NCBI RefSeq assembly: GCF_036687315.1 | Contig: NZ_CP144683.1 | Coordinates: 868,001-932,000 of the forward strand | Length of the DNA stretch: 64,000 nt | Reading direction: 5' to 3' | Source: Sphingopyxis sp. TUF1 | Lineage (GTDB): Bacteria > Pseudomonadota > Alphaproteobacteria > Sphingomonadales > Sphingomonadaceae | Shown: piece after piece, positions 1 through 8,280 of the stretch | Numbering within the stretch: position 1 is the first letter of the stretch | Layout of the letters: every line of letters begins with the position of its first letter | The notes under the pieces: generated by a model | The model's input: only the letters and a program-made list of their open reading frames with translations | What the model was told of the DNA's origin: nothing | Databases searched by the model: none | Made by a program: the position numbers and the translations under genes

Positions 1-826
1 ACAGCAGCGACTCCTCGCGCCGGTCGACCGGATCGCTGCATTCGGTGCGGGGCGCCCGATCATGGATCGACGACGGCAGATAGGACAGAAAGCGCCGTGC
101 CGCCGCGAACGCCTCGGCCTCGCTCGCAACCTCATCATCGACGACCCCGTTGCGCGTATGCACGTCGCTGCCGCCCAGCTCTTCACGATCAAGCGTATCG
201 CCGATCGCCGCCGCGACCGCCGGCCCCGCCGCGAACAATTGCGACAGGCCGTGCACCATGATGCTGTAATGGCTCGCGACAACCCGCGCCGCGCCCAGCC
301 CCGCGGTCGGCCCCAGCGCGAGCGCCACCACCGGCACCGTGTCGAGGTTCGCGATGATCTCGTCCCAGCCGGGAACGTGCGGGATATAGGTATAGCCCAT
401 ATCCTCCAGCGTCTTGACCGACCCGCCGCCGCCGGTGCCGTCGATCATGCGAATGAGCGGCAGGCGATATTCATGCGCCATCGCCTCGCACTGCACGAAC
501 TTGCGATGCAGCGCCGCATCGGCCGCGCCGCCGCGCACGGTGAAGTCGTCGGCGGACGCGACCACCGGCCGCCCGTCGATATTCGCGCGCCCGAAGATGA
601 AATTGCTCGCGGCGAGGTCTTCCAGCTCGCCGTCGGGACCATAAGTGCCGCGCCCGGCAATCTTGCCGATCTCGCGAAAGCTGCCCGCATCGACGATCGC
701 GTCGAGGCGCGCCCGCGCGTCCATCTTGCCGCGACTGTGCTGCCGCGCGACCTTTTCCGCGCCGCCCATCTTCTCGGCCATCGCGCGGCGTTGACCCAGC
801 TCGTCGATCTCTTTTTCCCAGCTCAT
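1..826 (-). CDS. acyl-CoA carboxylase, carboxyltransferase subunit (partial, C-terminus off the window)
   Basis: The frame is open from the ATG at 826 to the window edge, giving about 275 residues starting MSWEKEIDELGQRRAMAEKM. It reads as the biotin-dependent carboxyltransferase fold: an N-terminal helix with the H-x-x-GK-x-x-A-R-x-R-L pattern (HSRGKMDARARLD), then GGAADAALHRKF and a glycine-rich IDGTGGGGSV loop that lines the acyl-CoA site in this family. Such subunits pair with a biotin carboxylase to carboxylate propionyl-, methylcrotonyl- or related acyl-CoAs; the substrate cannot be told from this part. There is almost no room for a leader and no clear Shine-Dalgarno, so the mRNA may be nearly leaderless. 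It is divergent from the SDR gene and shares a dyad with it. Confidence 0.88.
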   Translation of the reverse strand, partial: MSWEKEIDELGQRRAMAEKMGGAEKVARQHSRGKMDARARLDAIVDAGSFREIGKIAGRGTYGPDGELEDLAASNFIFGRANIDGRPVVASADDFTVRGGAADAALHRKFVQCEAMAHEYRLPLIRMIDGTGGGGSVKTLEDMGYTYIPHVPGWDEIIANLDTVPVVALALGPTAGLGAARVVASHYSIMVHGLSQLFAAGPAVAAAIGDTLDREELGGSDVHTRNGVVDDEVASEAEAFAAARRFLSYLPSSIHDRAPRTECSDPVDRREESLL

Positions 827-838
827 GGCGCGAAAGCT

Positions 839-861
839 ATCTTACGTTGACGGAAACGTCA
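839..861. promoter_or_regulatory. LiuR/MerR-type operator-like dyad in the divergent promoter region
   Basis: TTACGTTGACGGAAA at 842-856 resembles the MerR-family LiuR operator (TTTACGTTAACGTAAA, recalled from branched-chain amino acid catabolism regulons). It overlaps a perfect inverted repeat, TGACG-gaaa-CGTCA, at 848-861. A minus-strand -10-like TAAGAT (complement of 839-844) would start a transcript 5-6 bases before the carboxylase ATG. A plus-strand pair CTTACG / CATATT (841-846, 865-870, 18-base spacer) could serve the SDR. Assignment to LiuR is inference. Confidence 0.4.
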
Positions 862-896
862 TGCCATATTCGCGAGAACGAAAATGGGAGAGGCAG

Positions 897-1676
897 ATGT
901 CCGACAGTAATCTGGCAGGGCGCGTTGCGCTCGTAACTGGCGCCTCGCGCGGGATCGGCCGCGGCATTGCGCTGGGATTGGCGGAGGCAGGCGCCGAGGT
1001 CGCGGTCAACTACACGCGCGGCGCCGAAGCCGCCGCGGAAACCGTCGCAGCGATTCAGGCGCTGGGACGCAAGGCGAAAGCCTATCAGGCGTCGGTCACC
1101 GACGAAGCCGCCTGCGCCGCGATGGTCGCGGCGGTCGAGGCCGACTTCGGTCCCATGTCGATCCTCGTCAACAACGCGGGAATCGCGAGCCGCGGGCTCT
1201 CCGTCGCCGACACCAGTCCCGAGGAGGTCGACAAACTCTTCGCCGTCCACGCCGCGGGGCCGCACCGCCTCAGCCGCCTCGCGCTGCCGCAACTGCGCAC
1301 CCACGCACGCAGCGACATCATCATCATCTCGAGCATCGCGACCTATGTGAACTCGCCCAACGGCGCCCCCTACACGATGGCAAAGGCCGCGGGCGAAGCC
1401 CTCGCGCTGACGCTTGCCAAGGAGGAGCTGAAGAACGGCGTCCGCGTCAACATCGTCGCCCCCGCGCTCACCGTCAGCGACATGGGCGAAAAACTGTCGC
1501 GCGCGGTCACTGGCAACGCCGACATCCACCATCTCGACGCCAGAATGCCCTTCGGCCGCGTCGCCGTCCCCGCCGACGTCGCGGCGGCGGTGGTCTGGTT
1601 CGTCAGCGACGCCAATTCTTATTGCTCAGGCCAGAAACTCAACATCGATGGCGCCGGGCAGGCGACGTTTCGTTAG
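897..1676 (+). CDS. SDR-family NAD(P)-dependent oxidoreductase
   Basis: A 259-residue classical short-chain dehydrogenase/reductase. The Rossmann motif TGASRGIG lies near residue 15, NNAG near residue 90, and the catalytic Ser and Y-x-x-x-K (SSIATYV, then YTMAK) near 145-165. FabG-like ketoreductases share this layout, so it could reduce a 3-oxoacyl substrate; the true substrate is unknown. The start at 897 is preferred over an in-frame ATG at 825 because GGGAGAGGCAG precedes it and the fold begins right after. Divergent from the acyl-CoA carboxylase, which suggests a shared acyl-CoA degradation role. Confidence 0.92.
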   Translation: MSDSNLAGRVALVTGASRGIGRGIALGLAEAGAEVAVNYTRGAEAAAETVAAIQALGRKAKAYQASVTDEAACAAMVAAVEADFGPMSILVNNAGIASRGLSVADTSPEEVDKLFAVHAAGPHRLSRLALPQLRTHARSDIIIISSIATYVNSPNGAPYTMAKAAGEALALTLAKEELKNGVRVNIVAPALTVSDMGEKLSRAVTGNADIHHLDARMPFGRVAVPADVAAAVVWFVSDANSYCSGQKLNIDGAGQATFR

Positions 1677-1680
1677 CAAA

Positions 1681-1853
1681 TCCCCTCTCCCCTTGAGGGA
1701 GAGGGTTGCGAAAGCTTGGTGGCTTGCCGCCTAGCTGAAGCTGGGTGAGGGGTATCGACCTCGCCGACGTACTCGACGTTTGAACCCCTCATCCAACTCC
1801 GCCTAACCGCTTCGCGGCAAGGCTGCGTATCCTTCTCCCTTAAAGGGAGAAGG
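1681..1853. repeat. 173-bp palindromic element, family A, copy 1
   Basis: Outer arms CCCTCTCCC..GGGAGAGGG (left) and CTTCTCCC..GGGAGAAG (right) are each hairpins. Inner segments GGGTGAGGGGT and ACCCCTCATCC pair with one another. The same design and length recur at 51549-51721, between zwf and edd. No coding capacity is seen. It occupies most of the gap between the SDR and DMT genes. Confidence 0.85.
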
Positions 1854-1871
1854 TAGAATAAAGCTCACTCC

Positions 1872-2774
1872 ATGCGCCCTGATTCGCCCTCCCCCGTCAT
1901 CCCCTTCCTCGTCGCCTGCGCAGGCATCGCGACCTTTTCGGCGATGGATGTGCTGATGAAGGGCCTGTCAATCGAACTCGGTGCCTATAATGCCGTGCTG
2001 TGGCGCACCGGCGCGGGAACGATCCTCAGCGGCGCCATCTATTTCGCTTCACGCCCGGCAATGCCCGACCGCGCAACGCTGCGTATCCACGCCGTCCGGT
2101 CGCTGTTCGTTACGGGGATGGCGGTCAGCTTTTTCTGGGCGCTCGCGCGGCTGCCGATGGCCGAAGCGATCGCGATCGCCTTCATCGCGCCGCTTGCGAC
2201 GCTCTACATGGCGGCGATCTTCCTCGGCGAAAAGATCGGCCCGCGTTCGATCCTCGCCTCGCTGCTCGGCCTCGGCGGGGTGCTGGTCATCGTCGCGGGC
2301 AAGCTCGGCCGCGGCGATTATGCGCCCGAAGCCTTATGGGCGGTCGCCGCGGTCGTCGGCTCGGCGCTGCTCTACGCCTATAACCTCATCCTTGCGCGGC
2401 GGCAGGCGAAGATGGCCGAGCCGATGGAGATCGCCTTTTTCCAGAATGGTTTCGTCGCGCTGATCCTCGGGCTGGGCGCCCCCTGGTTCCTCGCCGTCCC
2501 CGGCGGCGATCAGGCATTGCCGATCGTCGGTGCGGCCTTCCTCGCGGTCACCTCGCTCCTGCTGCTCAGTTGGGCCTATGCCCGCGCCGAGGCGCAGATA
2601 TTGGCGACCACCGAATATACCGGCTTCCTGTGGGCGATGCTGTTCGGCTGGATGTTCTTCGACGAAGCGGTCACCTGGCCGACGATCGTCGGCGCGGCGC
2701 TGATCGTCATCGGCTGCCTGATCGTCGCGCGAAAGACCCCGCAGCTCGACCCGGTCGAACCGGCAGCGGCTTGA
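1872..2774 (+). CDS. DMT-superfamily (EamA) permease
   Basis: A 300-residue integral membrane protein with about ten hydrophobic segments in two related halves, as in drug/metabolite transporters with tandem EamA domains. Typical signatures are GEKIGPRSILASLLGLGGV after helix 4-5 and a matching end to the second half (WPTIVGAALIVIGCLIVA). Substrates of this family vary widely (amino acids, nucleotides, S-adenosylmethionine, drugs) and cannot be told here. The start at 1872 lies close behind repeat family A; only a weak ribosome binding site is visible. Likely transcribed alone. Confidence 0.9.
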   Translation: MRPDSPSPVIPFLVACAGIATFSAMDVLMKGLSIELGAYNAVLWRTGAGTILSGAIYFASRPAMPDRATLRIHAVRSLFVTGMAVSFFWALARLPMAEAIAIAFIAPLATLYMAAIFLGEKIGPRSILASLLGLGGVLVIVAGKLGRGDYAPEALWAVAAVVGSALLYAYNLILARRQAKMAEPMEIAFFQNGFVALILGLGAPWFLAVPGGDQALPIVGAAFLAVTSLLLLSWAYARAEAQILATTEYTGFLWAMLFGWMFFDEAVTWPTIVGAALIVIGCLIVARKTPQLDPVEPAAA

Positions 2775-2777
2775 TTA

Positions 2778-2799
2778 CCCCTCCCGCTTGCGGGAGGGG
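2778..2799. repeat. short GC palindrome (family B arm), probable bidirectional terminator
   Basis: A perfect 10-bp stem, CCCCTCCCGC and GCGGGAGGGG, with a TT loop, between the convergent DMT and Sua5/TsaC genes. The same arm occurs at 11976-11997 and 30270-30291. No T tract follows, so termination is inferred from the convergent position. Confidence 0.6.
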
Positions 2800-2805
2800 A
2801 GAAGA

Positions 2806-3753
2806 TCACACCGCCGCGCGCAAAAGCCGATCGTTGATTGCCGCACCCAATCCCTCGGCCGGGATTGAAGCAACCGCAATCCGCTCCTTCGCGCTCGCCG
2901 CCCCCGCGTGCAGCGCGTCGAACAGCCGCGCCGCCGCCTCGGTCAGATCACCCGCCACGCTCAGCTGATAATCGCCCGCAAGCGCCCCGAACCCGATGCC
3001 AAACTCGTCGCCCCTAAAGTCCGCCGCGCCCAGCCGCACCGGCTTGCCCGGCGCATAATGGCTTGCGAGCATCCCCGGCGCGACGATTTCCGATCCCTTG
3101 ACGCCTGTCACCGGCAACCCGCTCGCCGCGCCGAGCATATCGACAGTGACTGGCCCTGGCCGCAGCACTTCGACCGCACCGTCTTTCACCCGCACGATCG
3201 TGGATTCCACCCCCGCCATGCAGGGCCCATCGTCGATCACCAGCGCAATCCGCCCTTCCAGCGTCGCCAGCACATGCTCGGCGCGTGTCGGGCTCACCCC
3301 CCCGCTCGCATTGGCGCTCGGCGCCGCGAGCGGGGCTTCGGTTGCCGCCAGCAAAGCCTGCATCGCGCGATGCCCCGGCACACGCAGCGCAATCGTGTCG
3401 AGCCCCGCGGTCGCGATGCTCGCGACCGGACACCCCGCCGTCCGCGGCACGACCAACGTCAGCGGCCCCGGCCAGAAGCGCGCCGCCAGCGCCCGCTCGG
3501 CAGCGCTAAACTGCCCCAAGGTCTCGGCAACCGCCAGCGTCGGCACATGCACGATCAGCGGGTTGAAATCGGGACGTCCCTTCGCGGCATAGATCCGCGC
3601 GACCGCCGCGGCATCGCGCGCGTCGGCCGCAAGCCCGTACACCGTCTCGGTCGGCACCGCGACCGGCTGCCCCGCCGCGATCAGCGCCGCCGCTTCGGCG
3701 ATAGCTTTTCTATCGAACGCGCGAACAAGTGTAGGATTTGAGGCATCGGCCAT
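2806..3753 (-). CDS. tsaC: L-threonylcarbamoyladenylate synthase, Sua5 type
   Basis: A 315-residue protein: a YrdC domain (about residues 15-205) and a C-terminal Sua5 domain. The enzyme uses threonine, bicarbonate and ATP to make threonylcarbamoyl-AMP, the precursor of t6A37 in tRNAs that read ANN codons. Visible motifs are PTETVYGLAADA near residue 35, KGRPDFNPLIVHV near residue 60, and a proline/serine-rich SANASGGVSPT near residue 148. Length fits the two-domain Sua5 form rather than short TsaC. Its 5' end is close to that of the divergent acyl-CoA dehydrogenase. Confidence 0.93.
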   Translation of the reverse strand: MADASNPTLVRAFDRKAIAEAAALIAAGQPVAVPTETVYGLAADARDAAAVARIYAAKGRPDFNPLIVHVPTLAVAETLGQFSAAERALAARFWPGPLTLVVPRTAGCPVASIATAGLDTIALRVPGHRAMQALLAATEAPLAAPSANASGGVSPTRAEHVLATLEGRIALVIDDGPCMAGVESTIVRVKDGAVEVLRPGPVTVDMLGAASGLPVTGVKGSEIVAPGMLASHYAPGKPVRLGAADFRGDEFGIGFGALAGDYQLSVAGDLTEAAARLFDALHAGAASAKERIAVASIPAEGLGAAINDRLLRAAV

Positions 3754-3805
3754 GCCGCGCTATAGCGCCCGCGCAACGAGATTCATCAAGAAAGTCGGCC
3801 ATCGC

Positions 3806-5548
3806 ATGACCTACACGCCGCCCACCACCGAACAGCTTTTCGTCCTCAATCATATCGCGCGCATCGACGCGATGGCGCAGCATGATCGGTTCGCCGCTGC
3901 CACCCCCGACATGGTGGAGGCGATCGTCGCCGGCATCGGCGAGTTCGCGGCCGACGTCTACGCACCCCTCAACCGCGTCGGCGACACGAACAATCCCAAA
4001 TGGGACGATGGCAAGGTCACCATGCCCCCGGGTTTCAAACAGGCCTATAGACAGTTCGTCGAGGCCGGTTGGGGCAGCATCGACGGTCCCGGCGAATATG
4101 GCGGACAGGACCTGCCCTTCACCCTCGCGACCGTGGTGATCGAGGCGCTCGGCAGCGCCAACATGGGCTTTTCGCTGTGCAGCATCCTCACCCCCGGAGC
4201 GATCCACGCGCTGATGGCCTACGGCACCGAGAAGCAGCGGCAGACCTGGCTGCCCAAGCTGATCACCGGCGAATGGAACGGCACGATGAACCTGACCGAA
4301 CCTGCCGCGGGCAGCGACGTCGGCGCGCTGCGCTCGATCGCTGAAAAGATTACTGAGGGCGAGCACGCAGGCCTCTACCGGGTCAAGGGGCAGAAAATCT
4401 TCATCACCTTCGGCGAGCATGATCTCACCGACAATATCGTCCATCTCGTCCTCGCCCGCACCCCCGGCGCGCCCGAGGGGACGCGCGGCATCTCGCTGTT
4501 CCTCGTCCCCAAATACCGCCTCGATGTCCACGGCAACCCGACGATCAGCAACGGCGTCCATTGCGCCTCGATCGAGCACAAGCTCGGCATCCACGGCTCG
4601 CCGACCGCGGTGATGGTTTATGGCGAGGACGAGGATTGCCTTGGCGAGATCGTCGGCGAGGAAATGGGCGGGATGCGCGCAATGTTCGTGATGATGAACA
4701 ATGCGCGCCTGATGATCGGTTGCCAGGGCATCCAGATCGGCGAGCGCGCGACGCAGCAGGCGCAGCGCTTCGCCGCCGAGCGTGTCCAGTCGGCGCTCGC
4801 GGGCTCGCCCGACCGCAGGCCGGTGACGATCGACCGGCACCCCGACGTCAAAAGGATGCTCTGGCGGATGCGCGCGCAGACCGAAGCCGCGCGCGCGCTC
4901 GTCTATTATGCCGCCGCGCAGACCGACTTCGGCAAGCTTGGCGACGAGGCCGCGGCGATGCGCGCCGAGGTTCTGATCCCGCTCGCCAAGGCGCATGCGA
5001 CCGACATCGGCTGCGAGGTCGCGAGCCTGGGGATTCAGGTCCACGGCGGCATGGGCTTCATCGAAGAAACCGGCGCCGCGCAGCATTATCGCGACGCCCG
5101 CATTGCACCGATCTACGAAGGCACTAACGGCATTCAGGCCGCCGATCTCGTCGGCCGCAAGCTCGGCATGGCGGGCGGCGACCTCGTGCGCGGCCTAATC
5201 GACGACATCGCGCACGGCGCCGCTGATTTCCCCGAATTGCAGCAGCTGGTAGACGCCTGCCGCGCGGTCACCGACTGGATGGTCGGCGCGAACACCGCCG
5301 ACCGGCTCGCGGGCAGCTATCCCTATCTCACCATGCTCGCAACGGCCACATGCGGCTGGCTGATGGCGATCCAGCACCAGGCCGCGCGCGCCGCGCTCGC
5401 CGAAGGCAATGGCGACCGCGATTTCCTGGCCGCCAAGATCGCCTCGACGCGCTTTTACCTCGAGCAGATCGTCCCCGCCGCAACCGGCCTCGCCCCCTCG
5501 GCGCTGGCCGGCGATGCGGCGCTGGAAGTGCTCCCGGCGGTCGCCTGA
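3806..5548 (+). CDS. long-form acyl-CoA dehydrogenase (DmdC-like architecture)
   Basis: A 580-residue flavoenzyme, longer than the roughly 380-400 residues of ordinary acyl-CoA dehydrogenases because it has the extra C-terminal helical domain of the AcdA/DmdC type. FAD and substrate motifs include MNLTEPAAGSDVGALRS near residue 155 and GIQVHGGMGFIEETGAAQHYRDARI near 410, and the catalytic glutamate sits in PIYEGTNGIQA near residue 437. It oxidises an acyl-CoA to the 2-enoyl-CoA and passes electrons to ETF. The relation to 3-methylmercaptopropionyl-CoA dehydrogenase is by length only. The start at 3806 drops an 18-residue basic extension reaching back to 3752. Confidence 0.92.
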   Translation: MTYTPPTTEQLFVLNHIARIDAMAQHDRFAAATPDMVEAIVAGIGEFAADVYAPLNRVGDTNNPKWDDGKVTMPPGFKQAYRQFVEAGWGSIDGPGEYGGQDLPFTLATVVIEALGSANMGFSLCSILTPGAIHALMAYGTEKQRQTWLPKLITGEWNGTMNLTEPAAGSDVGALRSIAEKITEGEHAGLYRVKGQKIFITFGEHDLTDNIVHLVLARTPGAPEGTRGISLFLVPKYRLDVHGNPTISNGVHCASIEHKLGIHGSPTAVMVYGEDEDCLGEIVGEEMGGMRAMFVMMNNARLMIGCQGIQIGERATQQAQRFAAERVQSALAGSPDRRPVTIDRHPDVKRMLWRMRAQTEAARALVYYAAAQTDFGKLGDEAAAMRAEVLIPLAKAHATDIGCEVASLGIQVHGGMGFIEETGAAQHYRDARIAPIYEGTNGIQAADLVGRKLGMAGGDLVRGLIDDIAHGAADFPELQQLVDACRAVTDWMVGANTADRLAGSYPYLTMLATATCGWLMAIQHQAARAALAEGNGDRDFLAAKIASTRFYLEQIVPAATGLAPSALAGDAALEVLPAVA

Positions 5549-5552
5549 ATTG

Positions 5553-5585
5553 CAGCGTCGCCCCCGCGAAGGCGGGGGCCGCCAG
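5553..5585. repeat. family C palindrome, single arm
   Basis: A hairpin GCCCCCGC-gaa-GGCGGGGGC directly after the dehydrogenase stop. The same arm occurs at 8281, 10808, 37241, 42953 and 48869, usually as an inverted pair; here it is single. It may act as a terminator. Confidence 0.75.
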
Positions 5586-5691
5586 ACGTTTACATCTTCG
5601 CGGCCAAATACGCCAAAAACCGCAGGATTTTATTCATAATTAACGTGATGATAACCACTCGAGACTAGGCATTGCCGCCAATTCGGCGGAG

Positions 5692-7989
5692 ATGTGCGTG
5701 CTGAAACTCGGGCAAAAAATGATTATCAGCTGGCGCACTTTCCTGCTGTCACTGCTGCTGAGCATTGTCGTCGGCATCAGTGGATTCGGGGAATTGCCCG
5801 ACCGTGTCATCGCGATGCTGACAAGCCGCGTCGCGTACCGCGATGTATCGGGCGACATTGTGGTCGTCGGTGTGGACGATCGCACGTTGCGCCAATCGCG
5901 CGGAGGCGAGTTTACGCGCCACGATCACGCCCGTCTGATCGCGGCGATCGATCGGGCCAACCCCAAGCGTCTCTTTGTCGATTTCGACTATGAACGACCC
6001 GATAATAATGGCGGCCTGGAAAGCGTAGCCACCGCCGTCCGAAATATGGGCGACCGCGCCGTTCTTGGTGTACCCACCCGATCGGTACCGGGCACCGACC
6101 GGGTTGTGACGATTTTTCCCCACCCAAGCTTCGGCAAGCAGGCCAAACGTGCCAGCATCGCCTGGGAGTACCAGTTCTGGCAGGTCTGGGACGTGCCGCT
6201 CATGTATCTGGCCGAAGGGCGCTTATTGCCCAGTTTTGCAGCAACCCTTGCGAACAAGTCCGGGACCGCGCCGTCGCAGTTCCGGATCGATTTTTCTTAC
6301 CGCACCGACAGCATTCGCCAATATAGCGCCATCGACGTTATCGACGGGTCGGTTGGCCCCCGCGAGTTGTCGGGCAAGGATGTGATCTTCGCGCCGACCG
6401 CCTCGCGCCTTCAGGACCAGCACTATCTCCCCGGCCACGATCTGGTTCCGGGCGCGTATATCCATCTGATCGCGGGGGAAACGCTTCGCCGCGGCGAACC
6501 GATAAATTTGGGCTGGTGGCCGCTTCTGGCTATTTCGGTACTCATAGTCCTGCCGCTGCTTTTGCAAAAGCGCAGTCGCTGGTTTGGCGCCGCGAGCCTT
6601 GGGGTTGCCGCATCCCTTCTTGCTCTCCAGATCCTGCTTTCAACCCAGCTGGTTACACTGTCGATCGGCGCCAGCCTGTTCTACCTCGCAGCGATCGGTG
6701 CCAACGTATCCCGCGCAAAGCGCCGCGATTCTGCGCAGCGCGAGAATCCTGTTTCGGGCCTGCCCAATTTCGAAGCGCTCCGTTCGCAACCGTCGTTCGG
6801 CAGCGCTACGGTCATCGCCGCGAAAGTGGTCAATTTCGATGATCTTGCTGCATTCATCCCCGGCGACGGCATCAGCAAGCTGGTCGAACAGGTCACCCGT
6901 CGCCTGCAGCTCGCGTCGCAAGGCACGACGCTGCACCACGACCTCGACGGCACCTTTGCCTGGCTCGTGCCCTATTATCAGCACAGTCAAATCGAAGGAC
7001 AGCTTTCGGGTCTTGCCGCATTGTTCAACGCACCGCTCACGATCGGCGAGCTCCGCGTCGATGTCGCGATTGCGTTCGGGGTCAATGACGAGTTCGACGG
7101 GTCGAACGCCCAGCGGCTCGCCGCTGCGCTCGTCGCCGCCGAACGCGCAATCCGCACGCGCGCGCTGTGGACCAAATATACCCCGCGGCAGAAGGACGAC
7201 GCCGGCTGGCAGCTGTCGTTCCACTCGCAGCTCGAAGACGCGCTCACCGGCGGCGACATCTGGGTCGCCTTCCAGCCGCAGTATGAAATCGCGACCGGGC
7301 AGCTCGTCGGGGTCGAGGCGCTCGCGCGCTGGACGCATCCGACGCGCGGGCCGATTCCCCCCGATGAATTCATCGTCCAGGCGGAAAAGAGCCAGGACAT
7401 CTATCGCCTTACGCTGTTCGTGATGGATCAGGCGATCCGTTCGGGCGCGCAGCTGCGCGAACGCGGCATAAATATCAACATGTCGGTCAACCTGTCGGCC
7501 AGCCTGCTCGATCATAGTGACCTCGTCGGGACGATCCGCGTCATGCTCACCGCGCACCACCTGCCGCCCGAGACGCTGACGATTGAGATCACCGAAACCG
7601 CGCAGATCGAAAACAGCCGGCAGGCGCGTCAGACGCTGGCGCAGCTCCGCCGCACGGGCATCCGCCTGTCGATCGACGATTATGGCACTGGCCAGTCGAA
7701 CCTCGAATATCTGACCGAGATCGAGGCCGACGAAATCAAGATCGACAAGCGATTCGTGATGACGATGCGCGATTCGCAGCGCAACCGCGAAGTCGTCAAA
7801 TCGACGATCGATCTGGCGCACCGTCTTGGCGCCGTCGCGGTCGCCGAAGGCATTGAAGATGCTGAAACAATGGCGCTGCTTGGCCAACTCGGCTGCGACG
7901 TGGGCCAAGGCTATCACCTTGGAAAACCACAATTATTTTCCGAACTCGTCGCGAAGCTTTCAACCTCCCCGCACAGCCGCACGGCCTAA
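5692..7989 (+). CDS. CHASE2 sensor - degenerate GGDEF - EAL c-di-GMP phosphodiesterase
   Basis: A 765-residue membrane signalling protein. There is an N-terminal membrane segment (about residues 12-31), a periplasmic CHASE2 domain (about 35-255), two or three membrane helices (about 265-335), then a GGDEF-like domain (about 350-495) in which no GGDEF motif is visible, so it is probably regulatory. The EAL domain (about 505-755) keeps VEALARW, the ITEITETAQIE glutamates, DDYGTG, EIKIDK, AEGIED and QGYHLG, as in active c-di-GMP phosphodiesterases. The ligand of CHASE2 is unknown. An in-frame ATG at 5719 would remove nine residues and is an equally possible start. Confidence 0.92.
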   Translation: MCVLKLGQKMIISWRTFLLSLLLSIVVGISGFGELPDRVIAMLTSRVAYRDVSGDIVVVGVDDRTLRQSRGGEFTRHDHARLIAAIDRANPKRLFVDFDYERPDNNGGLESVATAVRNMGDRAVLGVPTRSVPGTDRVVTIFPHPSFGKQAKRASIAWEYQFWQVWDVPLMYLAEGRLLPSFAATLANKSGTAPSQFRIDFSYRTDSIRQYSAIDVIDGSVGPRELSGKDVIFAPTASRLQDQHYLPGHDLVPGAYIHLIAGETLRRGEPINLGWWPLLAISVLIVLPLLLQKRSRWFGAASLGVAASLLALQILLSTQLVTLSIGASLFYLAAIGANVSRAKRRDSAQRENPVSGLPNFEALRSQPSFGSATVIAAKVVNFDDLAAFIPGDGISKLVEQVTRRLQLASQGTTLHHDLDGTFAWLVPYYQHSQIEGQLSGLAALFNAPLTIGELRVDVAIAFGVNDEFDGSNAQRLAAALVAAERAIRTRALWTKYTPRQKDDAGWQLSFHSQLEDALTGGDIWVAFQPQYEIATGQLVGVEALARWTHPTRGPIPPDEFIVQAEKSQDIYRLTLFVMDQAIRSGAQLRERGININMSVNLSASLLDHSDLVGTIRVMLTAHHLPPETLTIEITETAQIENSRQARQTLAQLRRTGIRLSIDDYGTGQSNLEYLTEIEADEIKIDKRFVMTMRDSQRNREVVKSTIDLAHRLGAVAVAEGIEDAETMALLGQLGCDVGQGYHLGKPQLFSELVAKLSTSPHSRTA

Positions 7990-8024
7990 CTGCCAGAATG
8001 GCGATAATCTTTTATAGTTAAGAC

Positions 8025-8053
8025 TCGATTTACCTTACTAATTAAGGTATACA
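8025..8053 (+). promoter_or_regulatory. candidate promoter and operator of the 20-residue peptide gene
   Basis: A TATACA -10-like hexamer at 8048-8053 lies in locally AT-rich DNA. A perfect 7-bp inverted repeat TACCTTA-ctaat-TAAGGTA (8031-8049) covers the spacer and overlaps the -10, a usual place for a repressor site. The -35 (TCGATT, 8025-8030) is weak. No transcription factor is assigned. Confidence 0.45.
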
Positions 8054-8098
8054 CTCCGTTAACTGTTCTGCATGGGCAGTCTTATCAGGAGATTTGTC

Positions 8099-8161
8099 AT
8101 GGGTTGGTTTTGGCGCTTTATGGGCGGCGGCGGCACCGGTAGCGGTGGCGGTTCGGCCTAA
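8099..8161 (+). CDS. 20-residue Trp/Phe- and Gly-rich peptide
   Basis: The frame encodes an aromatic and basic head, MGWFWRFM, followed by a glycine/serine tail, GGGGTGSGGGSA, and ends at TAA 8159-8161. An ideal Shine-Dalgarno AGGAG (8087-8091) is 7 bases before the ATG, a dyad with a -10-like hexamer lies upstream, and a strong intrinsic terminator follows 21 bases after the stop. This complete set of signals around so short a frame is the case for it being real. It begins 109 bases after the CHASE2-EAL gene. The head could insert at a membrane interface. I do not recognise a family, and an sRNA rather than a peptide is the main alternative. Confidence 0.6.
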   Translation: MGWFWRFMGGGGTGSGGGSA

Positions 8162-8182
8162 TCGGAAACGATTTTGAGAATG

Positions 8183-8214
8183 GGGCCTCGGCATCGCCGG
8201 GGCCCTTTTCTTTT
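8183..8214 (+). terminator. intrinsic terminator
   Basis: Stem GGGCCtCGGC / GCCGgGGCCC (8183-8192 and 8196-8205) with an ATC loop and one T-G wobble, followed by TTTTCTTTT. It ends the short peptide transcript. Confidence 0.85.
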
Positions 8215-8280
8215 GCCCGCCACGCTAGCGGCTGCCCGGTGCGGGCGGCTTTGTTGGGGGTGAGCGGACTTTGCCTCGCA

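Noticed and set aside
62..850. Plus-strand 262-codon open frame
   Set aside because: It is antisense to the acyl-CoA carboxylase subunit, has an Arg/Ala-rich composition typical of shadow frames in GC-rich DNA, and no ribosome binding site.
3710..5086. Minus-strand 458-codon open frame
   Set aside because: It is antisense to the well-supported acyl-CoA dehydrogenase and shows no domain.
6640..7932. Minus-strand 430-codon open frame over the EAL domain
   Set aside because: Antisense to conserved EAL motifs; composition is that of a complementary frame.
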